A stretch of 64,000 bases of DNA from Pseudomonadota bacterium (GCA_023444445.1 JAEXMK010000129.1:1-64000), one strand, 5' to 3'; shown: positions 19,157 to 29,947, counted from the stretch's first letter. Made by a program: numbers and translations. The notes: generated from the sequence alone by a model not told the origin.

Positions 19157-20456
19157 CCAGCGAACCCGTGTTTCCCGCTCTATCCGCAAACATCTCCTTG
19201 CCGGCCTTGCCGCAGGCGTCGCGCTGCTGGCCGGTGTCGGCGGTTGGGCAGCAACGACCAATCTTGCCGGCGCGGTCGTTGCCTCCGGTCATCTGGTGGT
19301 GGATTCCTATACGAAGAAGGTGCAGCATCCGAAGGGGGGTGTCGTCGGTGAAATTCTGGTGAATGAGGGGGACAGGGTGAAGGCGGGTGACGTGCTCATG
19401 CGTCTTGACGCCACCCAGACCCGCGCCAATCTCGCAATTGTCACCAAGCGTCTGGATGAGCTTGGTGCGCGCATGGCAAGGCTGGAAGCGGAGCGTGATG
19501 GCCTTCCGGAACTTATCTTTCCGCAGACTCTGATAACGCGCAGGGACGATCCCGATGTCGCCTCCGCCATGCGCAGCGAGGCTAAACTGTTTGAATTCCG
19601 CAAATCCTATCGCGAGGGCCGCAAGGCGCAGCTTGCCGAGCGCATTACCCAGTTCGAGCATGAGATCGAAGGGCTGAAGGCGCAGGAAGTCGCTTATGAG
19701 AACGGTCTTGCGGTTCTGCAGGCTGAAATCACCTCGCAGAAATCCCTGCGTGAACAAGGTGTCGTGTCGGTGCAACGGTTGAACAGTCTGCAAACTCAGG
19801 CAGCCACGTTTGGCGGTGAGCGCGGTGAAAAAATTGCCTATCAGGCGCAGACGGCGGGCCGCATCACCGAAACCAAGCTGCAGATACTGCAGATCGATCA
19901 GGAACTGCGCACCGAGGTCGGCCGGGAATTGCGCGAGATACAGGCCCAGATGGGCGAGTTCGTCGAGCGCAAGGTCGCCGCCGAGGATGAGCTGAAGCGC
20001 ATCGATATCGTCGCGCCGCAATCTGGCATGGTGCATGAAATGGCCGTGCATACGGTCGGCGGCGTGGTGACGCCGGCTGATCCGATCATGCTGATTGTGC
20101 CGGACGGAGATGAGCTGGCGCTGGAGGTGCAGATCGTGCCGAAGGATATCGACCAACTTCAAGTGGGACAAAAAGCCATGCTGCGCATGACCGCCTTCAA
20201 CCAGCGCGTCACGCCGGAATTGGAGGGTCACGTCACTCGCATCGCGGCCGACGTGACCACCGATCAGCGCACCGGTCTTTCCCATTATCTGGCGCGGATT
20301 TCCGTCCCCGTCTCCGAGCGCAAGAAGCTGAACAGTGCACCGCTGGTCCCGGGCATGCCCGCCGAGGCCTTCATACAGACTAGTGAAAGAACGGCACTGT
20401 CCTATATCGCCAAACCACTTACCGACCAGATCAGCCGTGCCTTCCGCGAGGAATAG
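19143..20456 (+). CDS. Type I secretion membrane-fusion protein (HlyD/PrtE family)
   Basis: The 437-residue protein has one N-terminal membrane segment (about 20-42), a biotinyl-lipoyl-like strand (VQHPKGGVVGEILVNEGDRV), a long coiled coil (about 100-280) and a C-terminal HlyD domain with DIVAPQSGMVHEM and IVPDGDELALEVQIVPKDID. It bridges the inner-membrane exporter to a TolC-like pore. AGGAGGG lies 8 bases before ATG 19143, which overlaps the end of the ATPase gene by 14 bases. No outer-membrane partner or RTX-type substrate gene is in the window. Confidence 0.9.
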   Translation: MSNIDQRTRVSRSIRKHLLAGLAAGVALLAGVGGWAATTNLAGAVVASGHLVVDSYTKKVQHPKGGVVGEILVNEGDRVKAGDVLMRLDATQTRANLAIVTKRLDELGARMARLEAERDGLPELIFPQTLITRRDDPDVASAMRSEAKLFEFRKSYREGRKAQLAERITQFEHEIEGLKAQEVAYENGLAVLQAEITSQKSLREQGVVSVQRLNSLQTQAATFGGERGEKIAYQAQTAGRITETKLQILQIDQELRTEVGRELREIQAQMGEFVERKVAAEDELKRIDIVAPQSGMVHEMAVHTVGGVVTPADPIMLIVPDGDELALEVQIVPKDIDQLQVGQKAMLRMTAFNQRVTPELEGHVTRIAADVTTDQRTGLSHYLARISVPVSERKKLNSAPLVPGMPAEAFIQTSERTALSYIAKPLTDQISRAFREE

Positions 20457-20947
20457 CGAGTTTTTGCCGGTCTATATGCGGCGTCCGGACTTAGGGTAAC
20501 TATCATCAACAGAGGTTGCGCATTACAGGGGAAGAAATCCGATGTTCCCCTGGCTTTCGAAACGGTCTGCGGAGCGCGCTTTGGAATAAATCTTCTATCT
20601 GTGCGGAATTTACCCTGGCTTTGGAGCTGAGCTCGCAATTTCAAAGGCTTACGGCCGCTCGCGATGAAGCCGCGCGGGCACCTGCGGAAATTCGCCACCT
20701 TCATCATCACCTCCACGCACATCACGGGGCCTGCGGAATTTCTCATCATCACCGCCTTGTGTGCCCCTCTCCAGCAGTGCTGCGAAGAAAGCATTGACGT
20801 TCGATCCAAAAATGGAATAAATATATCGAACGGGCAGAAAATCGGTTTCATTATTCCGTTTTCTGACTCTGAGGAGGTTGCGGCGGGCTCTCGGGTTCGC
20901 CTCCGGCTGGGAGAGGCGGCGCCGGACGCCATGGAGGAGAAAACACA
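20457..20947 (+). promoter_or_regulatory. 490-bp regulatory region of the sugar ABC operon
   Basis: No gene is supported here. A candidate promoter is TTGACG at 20794 with TAAATA 18 bases later. An inverted repeat CGTTCGAT/ATCGAACG (20798-20805 and 20825-20832) straddles it and could bind a regulator. The segment around 20550-20640 contains two similar copies of a CCCTGGCTTT motif. GGAGGAG precedes the binding-protein ATG. Confidence 0.45.
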
Positions 20948-21877
20948 ATGAAGAAGCTTATCATCGGCGCAGCCATGTCTGTGCTTCTCGGCACGGCGGC
21001 ACATGCGGAGACGGTCGGTGTCTCGATGGCGCTGTTCGACGACAACTTCCTGACCGTGCTGCGTAACGGCATGCAGGATTATTCCAAGGAACTGAAGGGC
21101 GTTACCCTTCAGGTTGAAGACGCGCAGAACGACGTTGCCAAGCAGCAGAGCCAGATTCAGAATTTCATTGCTTCCAAGGTGGACGCCATCATCGTCAACC
21201 CGGTTGATACGGATGCGACGGCGGCCATGTCCAAGCTCGCCGCCGACGCCAAGATTCCGCTGGTTTATGTTAACCGCCAGCCGGTAAACGTCGACAGCCT
21301 GCCCGACGGCCAGGCCTTCGTGGCCTCTGAAGAAACCGTTGCCGGCACGCTTGAAACCAAGGAAGTCTGCCGCCTTCTCGGTGGCAAGGGCAAAGCCGTT
21401 GTCATGATGGGCGAACTGTCCAACCAGGGCGCGCGCATGCGCACGCAGGCGGTCCATGACGTTCTGAAAACCGACGAGTGCAAGGGCATTTCGATCGTTG
21501 AAGAGCAGACTGCAAACTGGCAGCGCACGCAGGGCTCCGACCTCGTCACCAACTGGCTGTCCAGTGGCGTCGAGTTCAATGCCGTCATCGCCAACAACGA
21601 CGAAATGGCCATCGGCGCCATTCAGGCCCTGAAGTCTGCCGGTAAGGACATGAAGGACTATGTCGTCGCCGGCGTGGATGCGACGCAGGACGCCCTTGCT
21701 GCCATGCAGGCGGGCGATCTTGACGTCACGGTCTTCCAGGATGCCGCAGGGCAGGGCAAGGGTGCACTCGATGCCGCTCTGAAGCTCGTCAAAGGCGACA
21801 AGATCGAGAAGAAGGTCTACATCCCCTTCCAGCTCGTCACGCCTGAAAACGTCAAGGACTACGTGGCCAAGAACTAA
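20948..21877 (+). CDS. Periplasmic sugar-binding protein (ribose/myo-inositol/rhizopine type)
   Basis: The 309-residue protein has a signal peptide (to about AHAE, residue 20) and a class I periplasmic binding fold. Seen are VGVSMALFDDNFLTVLRNGM, the VDAIIVNPVDTDAT strand and a hinge with GVDATQDALAAMQAGDLDVT. The sequence is closest in feel to the IbpA/MocB inositol and rhizopine group, more than to classic RbsB, but the ligand cannot be fixed. The following hairpins probably raise its level over the ATPase and permease, as usual for binding proteins. Confidence 0.85.
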   Translation: MKKLIIGAAMSVLLGTAAHAETVGVSMALFDDNFLTVLRNGMQDYSKELKGVTLQVEDAQNDVAKQQSQIQNFIASKVDAIIVNPVDTDATAAMSKLAADAKIPLVYVNRQPVNVDSLPDGQAFVASEETVAGTLETKEVCRLLGGKGKAVVMMGELSNQGARMRTQAVHDVLKTDECKGISIVEEQTANWQRTQGSDLVTNWLSSGVEFNAVIANNDEMAIGAIQALKSAGKDMKDYVVAGVDATQDALAAMQAGDLDVTVFQDAAGQGKGALDAALKLVKGDKIEKKVYIPFQLVTPENVKDYVAKN

Positions 21878-21886
21878 CGCCCGCTT

Positions 21887-22041
21887 CCGGCATCTGCGCC
21901 CGTTTTCGATATAGGGGGCAGATGCCGGTTCTCGACGGCGCCGAAGAACGAGCTTCGGCGCCTGCGCGGGCTATGGTTGAATTTCAGTGAATTCAAACAG
22001 TTACAGCGCTCTTTGACGTCGTGACCGACATAGCGCTGTAA
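21887..22041 (+). other. Three successive inverted repeats between binding protein and ATPase genes
   Basis: Hairpin 1 pairs CCGGCATCTGC (21887-21897) with GCAGATGCCGG (21918-21928). Hairpin 2 pairs GGCGCCGAAG (21937-21946) with CTTCGGCGCC (21953-21962). A third repeat pairs TTACAGCGCT (22001-22010) with AGCGCTGTAA (22032-22041). The first two look like mRNA-stabilising or attenuating structures; the third is wider-spaced and could be an operator or RNA stem. Confidence 0.7.
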
Positions 22042-22111
22042 GCCTCCCCGGAGGCGAGGCGCCTTATGGCGAAGCCTGTCGCCGGTATTTTTGTCTATTG
22101 TGGAGGGTGAG

Positions 22112-23653
22112 ATGGTCGTCAGTCCATCGACAATGGCCGCCGTGCGCGCCAGTGGAGCCGTGCCGAATGCGGAGTTTCTTCTCGCGGCGGATGGCATACG
22201 CAAGGAATTTCCAGGCGTCGTGGCGCTCGATGATGTGCAGTTCCACCTCAAGCGCGGCACCGTGCATGCGCTGATGGGGGAAAATGGCGCCGGCAAATCG
22301 ACGCTGATGAAGATTCTCGCCGGTATCTATCAGCCGGACAACGGCGAAATTCGCCTGAAGGGCGCGCCAATCCGTCTAGATTCTCCGCTCGATGCGCTGG
22401 AGAACGGCATCGCCATGATCCATCAGGAATTGAACCTCATGGCTTACATGACGGTTGCGGAAAACATCTGGATCCGCCGTGAGCCGAAAAATCGGCTGGG
22501 CTTCATCGATCATGGCGAAATGTATCGCCGCACCCAGACCCTGCTGGAAAGGCTGGGCATCGATCTCGATCCGGACACGCGTGTCGGTGAGCTTTCGGTC
22601 GCAAGTCGTCAGATGGTCGAGATTGCCAAGGCGGTTTCATATGATTCCGACGTTCTCATCATGGACGAACCGACATCGGCCTTGACGGAACGCGAGGTCG
22701 AGCATCTCTTCCGCATCATCCGCGACCTCCGTGAACGCGATATCGGCATCGTCTACATCACCCACAAGATGAACGAGCTCTTTGAGATTGCCGACGAGTT
22801 CTCCGTCTTCCGCGACGGCAAATATATTGGCACCCACGCTTCCGCCGATGTGACGCGTGACGACATTATCCGCATGATGGTGGGTCGCGAAATCACACAG
22901 ATGTTTCCGAAGGAAGAGGTTCCGATCGGTGACGTGGTGCTGTCGGTCAAGAACCTGACGCTTGAAGGTGTGTTCCATGACGTGTCATTGGATGTCCGCG
23001 CCGGTGAAATTCTCGGTGTTGCGGGTCTTGTCGGTTCGGGGCGCTCCAATGTTGCCGAAACAATTTTCGGCGTGACACCCGCTTCCTCGGGTACGATTTC
23101 GATCGACGGCAAACCGGTTTCGATCGACAGCCCGACAAAGGCTATCAGTCATCGCATGGCGTTTCTGACGGAAGACCGCAAGGATACCGGATGCCTGCTG
23201 ATCCTCAATATTCTTGAGAATATGCAGATTGCCGTCTTGCAGGACAAATATGTCTCGAACGGCTTCGTGCAGGAAAACGCCCTATCGGATGCGTGCGAGG
23301 ATATGTGCCGCAAGCTCCGGGTCAAGACGCCGCATCTTTACGAGCGCATCGAAAACCTTTCGGGTGGCAACCAGCAGAAGGTGCTGATCGGCCGCTGGAT
23401 GCTGACCAAGCCGCGCATTCTTATTCTGGATGAGCCGACGCGCGGCATCGATGTTGGGGCCAAGGCGGAAATTCACAAGCTGGTTTGCGAGATGGCGCGC
23501 CAGGGCGTCGCCGTCATCATGATTTCCTCCGAAATGCCGGAGGTTCTGGGAATGAGCGACCGCATCATGGTCATGCATGAAGGTCGGGTGACGGGTTTCC
23601 TTGACAGAAGTGAAGCCACGCAGGTGAAGGTGATGGATCTCGCATCGCGGTGA
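22112..23653 (+). CDS. Sugar ABC transporter ATP-binding protein (RbsA/MglA type, duplicated ATPase)
   Basis: About 513 residues with two ATPase halves. The first has Walker [10 protein letters not shown], a degenerate signature [15 protein letters not shown] and Walker [12 protein letters not shown]; the second has GLVGSGRSN in place of Walker A, signature [15 protein letters not shown] and [12 protein letters not shown]. This asymmetric pattern is typical of the CUT2 family for monosaccharides and inositol. GGAGGG lies 4 bases before ATG 22112; an upstream TTG at 22091 lacks such a site. It pairs with the permease that starts 33 bases downstream. Confidence 0.92.
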   Translation: MVVSPSTMAAVRASGAVPNAEFLLAADGIRKEFPGVVALDDVQFHLKRGTVHALMGENGAGKSTLMKILAGIYQPDNGEIRLKGAPIRLDSPLDALENGIAMIHQELNLMAYMTVAENIWIRREPKNRLGFIDHGEMYRRTQTLLERLGIDLDPDTRVGELSVASRQMVEIAKAVSYDSDVLIMDEPTSALTEREVEHLFRIIRDLRERDIGIVYITHKMNELFEIADEFSVFRDGKYIGTHASADVTRDDIIRMMVGREITQMFPKEEVPIGDVVLSVKNLTLEGVFHDVSLDVRAGEILGVAGLVGSGRSNVAETIFGVTPASSGTISIDGKPVSIDSPTKAISHRMAFLTEDRKDTGCLLILNILENMQIAVLQDKYVSNGFVQENALSDACEDMCRKLRVKTPHLYERIENLSGGNQQKVLIGRWMLTKPRILILDEPTRGIDVGAKAEIHKLVCEMARQGVAVIMISSEMPEVLGMSDRIMVMHEGRVTGFLDRSEATQVKVMDLASR

Positions 23654-23685
23654 GGCGCGCCGGGATTTCTCGAGGAGGAATGATT

Positions 23686-24717
23686 ATGACTACGAACGCC
23701 ACCGCCAACGCAGAGTTGGATGCTAAATCCGGGCGCAAGCCGCACCGGCGCATTCCGCCCGAGGCGAATATCTTTTTCGTGCTGATCGGCATCGCGCTGG
23801 TTTATGAAATTCTCGGCTGGATTTTCATCGGTCAGAGCTTTCTGATGAACCAGCAGCGCCTGACGATCATGATCCTGCAGGTATCTGTCATCGGCATCAT
23901 CGCCGTCGGCGTGACCCAGGTCATTATCACCGGCGGTATCGATCTCTCTTCCGGTTCCGTCGTCGGCCTGACGGCAATGTTGGCCGCCAGCGTGGGGCAA
24001 TCGTCCACATGGCCGCGGGCGCTTTATCCAGGGTTGACCGATCTGCCCTTCTTTATCCCGCTGGCCGTCGGCGTGTTGGCCGGTGCGCTTGCTGGTTTCA
24101 TCAACGGGCAGCTTATTGCGCGCACCAAAATTCCGCCTTTCATCGCGACGCTCGGCATGATGGTGACGGCGCGTGGTCTGTCCAAGTGGTACACGAAGGG
24201 CCAGCCGATCTCGGGGCTGACGGACGGTTTCAACTTCATCGGCACGGGCATCTGGCCGGTTGTGGTGTTCCTCGTCGTTGCCGTCATTTTCCATGTGGCG
24301 CTGCGTTATACTCGCTACGGCAAATTTACTTACGCCATTGGCGCCAATCAGCAGGCGGCACGCGTTTCCGGTATCAATATCGAGGCGCATCTGATCAAGG
24401 TCTATGCCATTGCGGGCCTGCTGGCCGGTCTCGCCGGTGTTGTCACCGCCGCCCGCGCACAGACGGCGCAGGCCGGTATGGGCGTTATGTATGAGCTTGA
24501 TGCCATTGCCGCAGCCGTTATCGGCGGTACATCGCTTGCAGGCGGCGCTGGCCGGATTACCGGAACGGTCATCGGCACCATCATCCTCGGCGTCATGACG
24601 TCAGGCTTCACCTTCCTCCGGGTCGACGCCTACTATCAGGAGATAGTCAAGGGCCTGATCATCGTCGCCGCCGTTGTCGCCGACGTCTACCGCCAGAAGA
24701 AACGCGCAAAGCGCTAA
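23686..24717 (+). CDS. Sugar ABC transporter permease (RbsC/CUT2 family)
   Basis: The 343-residue permease has about eight to ten membrane segments and the family features TGGIDLSSGSVVGLTAM and GGAGRITGTVIG. AGGAGG sits 7 bases before ATG 23686; the longer open frame from 23650 has no site. It completes a binding protein, ATPase and permease operon ended by the terminator at 24738. Likely substrates are inositol or an aldopentose-like sugar. Confidence 0.92.
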   Translation: MTTNATANAELDAKSGRKPHRRIPPEANIFFVLIGIALVYEILGWIFIGQSFLMNQQRLTIMILQVSVIGIIAVGVTQVIITGGIDLSSGSVVGLTAMLAASVGQSSTWPRALYPGLTDLPFFIPLAVGVLAGALAGFINGQLIARTKIPPFIATLGMMVTARGLSKWYTKGQPISGLTDGFNFIGTGIWPVVVFLVVAVIFHVALRYTRYGKFTYAIGANQQAARVSGINIEAHLIKVYAIAGLLAGLAGVVTAARAQTAQAGMGVMYELDAIAAAVIGGTSLAGGAGRITGTVIGTIILGVMTSGFTFLRVDAYYQEIVKGLIIVAAVVADVYRQKKRAKR

Positions 24718-24737
24718 ACACTCCTCCTCCCGGACTT

Positions 24738-24768
24738 GGGGCAGGCTTCAGGGCTTGCCCCATTTTTT
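24738..24768 (+). terminator. Rho-independent terminator of the sugar ABC operon
   Basis: GGGGCAGGC (24738-24746) pairs with GCTTGCCCC (24753-24761, one G-U) and is followed by A and six T. It lies 20 bases after the permease stop and before the convergent hydrolase gene. Confidence 0.9.
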
Positions 24769-24819
24769 ATGCTCTGACGACAGCGACGCAATCCGGGTTG
24801 CAGGACAGGGGGTGGATTG

Positions 24820-25575
24820 TCAGGCCTTGCTGTTTCGATACTGATGAACAGCTTTGCCGAAGGCTTCAAACAATGCACGGGATGGTGCATCCGTCTCAGC
24901 CCAATATTCCGGATGCCATTGCACGCCGACGGCAAAGCCCTTGGCGTCGATGACGGAGACGGCCTCGATGGTGCCGTCCGCGGCCGTCGCTTCCACCTGC
25001 AGGCGCGGCGCGGTCTCGGCAATCGCCTGTCTGTGTAGGGAATTGATCTGGATTTCGCCAGACATGCCGAGATGCTGCGCGATGCAAGAGCCTTCACGCA
25101 CCTGCACTGGCTGGCGGATGGCGAACGCGACGTCACGGTCGTCGTGTTCCGGCTTGCGGTGATCCCATGTTCCAGGCTGTTCCTGAATTTCGGACGCCAG
25201 CGTTCCACCAAGTGCCACATTCAGCTCCTGAATACCGCGGCAGATGGCCAGCATCGGAATGCCACGCTCGATGGCGCGGCGGATGAGTGGCAGACTGGTA
25301 GCGTCGCGGGCCGGGTCGAAGGGGCCGTCGCTTTCCTGGGCTTCCTTTCCATAGAGGGAAGGGTGCACATTGGTGGCGGAACCGGACACCAGCAGGCCAT
25401 CCACCCGATCGAGAATGGCGTCCACCTCGTTACCGTCCTCGAAGGCCGGGACGATGAAGGACATGACGCCCGCCACCTTCAATGCGGCGGAAACATACTG
25501 GTTCTGCGCGGCGTGCCAGTCGGCTCCGGCGAAATGCCTGATGTCGGCGGGGACGGCGATAAGGGGTTTTGGCAT
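24820..25575 (-). CDS. Class I glutamine amidotransferase-like hydrolase (PuuD type)
   Basis: The 251-residue protein belongs to peptidase family C26 (gamma-glutamyl-GABA hydrolase PuuD and relatives). The nucleophile Cys lies in LAICRGIQELN, and the catalytic His-Glu pair in GVQWHPEYW. It could cleave gamma-glutamyl-GABA in putrescine breakdown, which would feed the GABA-type pathway at the left of the window, though it is not linked to those genes. Other amide substrates are possible. Confidence 0.82.
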   Translation of the reverse strand: MPKPLIAVPADIRHFAGADWHAAQNQYVSAALKVAGVMSFIVPAFEDGNEVDAILDRVDGLLVSGSATNVHPSLYGKEAQESDGPFDPARDATSLPLIRRAIERGIPMLAICRGIQELNVALGGTLASEIQEQPGTWDHRKPEHDDRDVAFAIRQPVQVREGSCIAQHLGMSGEIQINSLHRQAIAETAPRLQVEATAADGTIEAVSVIDAKGFAVGVQWHPEYWAETDAPSRALFEAFGKAVHQYRNSKA

Positions 25576-25869
25576 GGTGGCTCCGGGACGAATCTTCGAA
25601 ATTTGTGCGACTGCCGGTGGACCAAGTCAAGCGTGTGTTTTGCATTCCGGCGGTGCCGTATGCGCCTAAAGTATAAGGTGGTGCCGGGATATTTCAGTTG
25701 TAAATAAAATGGGAAGAAAAGTTCCGGAAAAGGCCGGTTTTTCGGCGGTTAATTCTTGACGCTGCTGCTTGTCAGCGGGGCGGTAACCGTGCTTACTTTG
25801 CGACCATGCCTGAACAGCAAAGAGGGGAATTCAAAGCTGCGGGCAGCGTTCATATCTGGGAGGATATAG

Positions 25870-26967
<1,098 letters not shown>

Positions 26968-26993
26968 TCTTTCGGTAAAAGGCGGACCGGGCG

Positions 26994-27028
26994 AAAAGCC
27001 CCGGAGATTTCGGTCTCCGGGGCTTTTT
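26994..27028. terminator. Bidirectional terminator between convergent TRAP genes
   Basis: A 14-bp stem (AAAAGCCCCGGAGA with TCTCCGGGGCTTTT) has a short loop and T-runs in both orientations. It ends the dctP-type gene from the left and the dctQM-type pair from the right. Confidence 0.92.
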
Positions 27029-27098
27029 GTGTCGCCGCTGTGAAGGCTTCAGGGGGCACGGCTTTGGATGATGTCCTGATCGATGCCGCGCCATGCCG

Positions 27099-28958
27099 TT
27101 ACGGTCCGATCTTCGGCGGTTGGCCGAGATCGGGCTGAGTGTTTTGTGCAGGCTGCTGGGGTTGCGGTCCACCCAGGTTTAGGGGCGGCAGTCCAAGGGA
27201 CGGCGGTGAGGCTGGCGCGCCACCGTCCTGTCCCAACGGTGCCGTTGAAGGGCCGCCGAGATTGAGCGGCGGTAGTCCCATCGACGGCTGTTGCGGAGAC
27301 CCTCCGCCGAGAGGTGGGAGGGACAGGCCGCTGCCTCCGGGGCCGCCGGGTATGTCGATCTTGACGCTATTGGGATCGACACTCGTATGGCTGCTCTTGT
27401 AGGTCATCACTAGGCCTGGGAATGCGATCACGACAAGAATCATCACGAACTGGATGACGATATACGGGAAGACACCCTTGTAGATTTCTGTCGTTTTTAC
27501 GCCCGGCATTCTTTTGCCCGTGACCTTGTCCACCCAGGTGGCGTTTGGGGCGATCGAGCGTAAGAAGAACAGCGAGAAACCGAAGGGCGGTGTCAGGAAC
27601 GAGGTTTGCAGGTTAATGCCAAGAATGATGCCGAACCAGACGAGATCAATCCCGAGTTTGTCTGCAACCGGCGCCAGCAACGGCACCATGATAAATGCGA
27701 TTTCGAAGAAATCGAGAAAACAGCCTAGAATGAAGATGATGATCGTAACGACGATCAGGAAGCCGTATTCGCCTCCCGGTAGGGCAAGCAATAACTCCTC
27801 GATCCAGACATTGCCGTTGATACCATAGAAGGTAAGGCCGAAGACGCGGGCACCGATGAGGATCATCATGACGAAGGCAGAAAGTTTTGTCGTCGCATCC
27901 AGCGCATTCTTGATCGTCGCAAGCGAAAGCCTGCCTTTGGCAAGTGCCAGGATCAGTGCACCGGTCGCTCCCATTGCACCGCCTTCGGTTGGCGTTGCGA
28001 TGCCGAGGAAGATGGTGCCGAGCACAAGGAAGATAAGCGCCAGTGGCGGCACCAGAACGATAATGACCTGTTCGGAGAGGCGGGAAATGAGCTTTTTGGT
28101 CGTGAGGCTGTTAAAAAGCGCAACCAGATAAACCGCGACGACCGCGAAGGCAAGCGCGGCCACCAGTTGCCATTCCGGACTGGCCATGTTGGCGAAAAGG
28201 ACGTGCATGCCTATGAAATAGAGCGCTACCGAAATGGCGATCATCACGAAAAGCGAGGTCACGCCGTCGCCGAGCGTGCGCGCTTCTTTCGGAAGGGCAG
28301 GCACGAGCGACGGTTTGAAAATGGAAATCGCGAAAATATAGGCGCAATAGCTCGCGATGATCAAAAGAGCGGGATAAAGAGCACCGACATACATGTCGCC
28401 GACGGAACGTCCCAACTGGTCCGCCATAACGATCAAGACGAGGGATGGCGGGACAATCTGTGCAAGAGTGCCCGAGGCGGCAATCGTACCCGCGACGAGG
28501 GGGCGATTATAGCCGTATCGCATCATGATCGGCAGCGAGATTAGCCCCATGGCCATCACGGATGCCGCAACAACGCCGGTGGTTGCACCGAGCAGCGCGC
28601 CCACGAGGATGACCGCATAGGCTAAGCCGCCTCGGACCGGGCCGAATAATTGACCTATCGTATCTAGAAGATCTTCCGCCATGCGGGACCGCTCAAGGAT
28701 GATGCCCATGAACGTAAAAAAAGGGATCGACAGCAGGGTGTCATTGTACATGATCCCGTAGATGCGTTCGGGGTGAGATTGCAGCAGCGGCCAGAAGAGG
28801 CGAATTTCAGGAGAAATCCATGAAAGTTCTACCCCAATCACAAAGTAGATGAGGCCGCCGGCGGCGAGCGTGAAGGCGACGGGGTAGCCTAGAAGCAGCA
28901 TCAGCATTACGCTGCTGAACATCACCAGCGGCAGGTTGTGCGCGATCAGATCAATCAT
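27099..28958 (-). CDS. dctM: TRAP transporter large permease (DctM) with a Pro/Gly-rich tail
   Basis: The 619-residue protein contains the long hydrophobic DctM module (about residues 1-525, roughly twelve or more membrane segments; NLQTSFLTPPFGFSLFFLR and ATPTEGGAMGATGALILAL are typical). It imports organic acids with sodium together with DctQ and DctP. After about residue 525 comes a 94-residue low-complexity tail rich in Pro, Gly, Leu and Gln, with two copies of GLPPLNLGGP. This extension is absent from ordinary DctM proteins. ATG at 28958 follows the DctQ stop by 1 base; the longer upstream frame lies inside dctQ. Confidence 0.9.
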   Translation of the reverse strand: MIDLIAHNLPLVMFSSVMLMLLLGYPVAFTLAAGGLIYFVIGVELSWISPEIRLFWPLLQSHPERIYGIMYNDTLLSIPFFTFMGIILERSRMAEDLLDTIGQLFGPVRGGLAYAVILVGALLGATTGVVAASVMAMGLISLPIMMRYGYNRPLVAGTIAASGTLAQIVPPSLVLIVMADQLGRSVGDMYVGALYPALLIIASYCAYIFAISIFKPSLVPALPKEARTLGDGVTSLFVMIAISVALYFIGMHVLFANMASPEWQLVAALAFAVVAVYLVALFNSLTTKKLISRLSEQVIIVLVPPLALIFLVLGTIFLGIATPTEGGAMGATGALILALAKGRLSLATIKNALDATTKLSAFVMMILIGARVFGLTFYGINGNVWIEELLLALPGGEYGFLIVVTIIIFILGCFLDFFEIAFIMVPLLAPVADKLGIDLVWFGIILGINLQTSFLTPPFGFSLFFLRSIAPNATWVDKVTGKRMPGVKTTEIYKGVFPYIVIQFVMILVVIAFPGLVMTYKSSHTSVDPNSVKIDIPGGPGGSGLSLPPLGGGSPQQPSMGLPPLNLGGPSTAPLGQDGGAPASPPSLGLPPLNLGGPQPQQPAQNTQPDLGQPPKIGP

Positions 28959-28959
28959 G

Positions 28960-29529
28960 TCAGTTCCCTGCCGTTCCGTTGGTTTCCGTGTCGGTTTCCG
29001 AAAGCACCGTTTCACGCGGATCGGCAATATATCCGGCAATCACCGCATAACGCTTGATGATCTCCGAAAATGCCTGAACCAGAAGCAGGGAAAAGCCAAG
29101 AAGAACGACAAACTTGGCAGGCCAGATGATCAGGCCACCCGCGTTGGAGGACATTTCTCCGGAATTGAAGGAATTCCAGAACCACGGCCAGGCGAGATAC
29201 GACATCAGGCCAGCGAAGGGGACGAGGAAAATAATGTGAAGGACGAAGTCAACGATGTCACGTGTGCGCTTGGACCATGTGGACGATAATATATCGATCC
29301 TGACATGCTCGTTCTTCAGGAGAGCGTAAGCGGCCGCTAGCATGAAAACAGTGCCGTAGAGATACCATTGCACTTCAAGCCATGCATTCGACGATATGTC
29401 GAACATCTTGCGCACCACGGCATTGGTTGCGCTGATCAGCACCGCCGCTAGCAACAACCAGGACACAGATTGACCGATAACCGTGGTGACCCTGTCAACG
29501 GCCCGGCTTATTCCCAACAAAAACTTCAC
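28960..29529 (-). CDS. dctQ: TRAP transporter small permease (DctQ)
   Basis: A 189-residue four-helix membrane protein. The DctQ features are a first helix at about 20-40, then LEVQWYLYGTVFMLAAAYAL and NEHVRIDIL, with two more helices. I chose the GTG at 29529 because GAGGAGGGG lies just upstream and the family begins here; a longer ATG frame to 29682 adds an improbable basic, Cys-containing leader. It stops 1 base before the DctM start, so the two are translated together. Confidence 0.88.
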   Translation of the reverse strand: MKFLLGISRAVDRVTTVIGQSVSWLLLAAVLISATNAVVRKMFDISSNAWLEVQWYLYGTVFMLAAAYALLKNEHVRIDILSSTWSKRTRDIVDFVLHIIFLVPFAGLMSYLAWPWFWNSFNSGEMSSNAGGLIIWPAKFVVLLGFSLLLVQAFSEIIKRYAVIAGYIADPRETVLSETDTETNGTAGN

Positions 29530-29947
29530 TTTCCCCTCCTCAGGACCAAATCCAAGGTCCGGACCGCAGCTTTTTATCGGCGTTTTATTTGCCCTCTTGT
29601 CTGTCAAGTCCGATTTTTTATGTTCGCAGGTGCTTATTGGACAGAATTTTAAAAAGCAACTCCGAACGGTCGTCGTTCCCACGAGACGTCCGCAGGAGTA
29701 AGCGCCTGTCGCTGTTTATCGTGCACTTATTTTGTATTGCGCGCTACGGCGCGCGCCTTTTTTGCAGGGCATTAATTTTACCTTTCCAGCGTTGTTGGGA
29801 AGGGAACATGCCGGCCCCGATCCATTGCACTTCGCCACGACTTCATGTTACGTCTGGCTCCGGAGAATCCGGCATGGACCTGTGATCGACCGCGGGCAAA
29901 TCGTCTCGCGCGACAGGCATGACGGATGGAGCAAAGGGGAAGCGAAA
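29530..29947. other. Intergenic region between dctQ and the oxidase subunit gene
   Basis: About 420 bases without a supported gene. It must carry the divergent promoters for dctQM and the small oxidase subunit. It is locally A/T-rich near 29590-29660 and 29730-29790. I found no convincing operator. Confidence 0.5.

Noticed and set aside
20516..20797. 93-codon frame in the sugar operon leader
   Set aside because: No ribosome binding site, unusual His-rich composition and no recognisable domain.
20402..21457. 351-codon minus-strand frame across the sugar-binding protein gene
   Set aside because: It is antisense to a binding protein with a clear signal peptide and shows no family motif.
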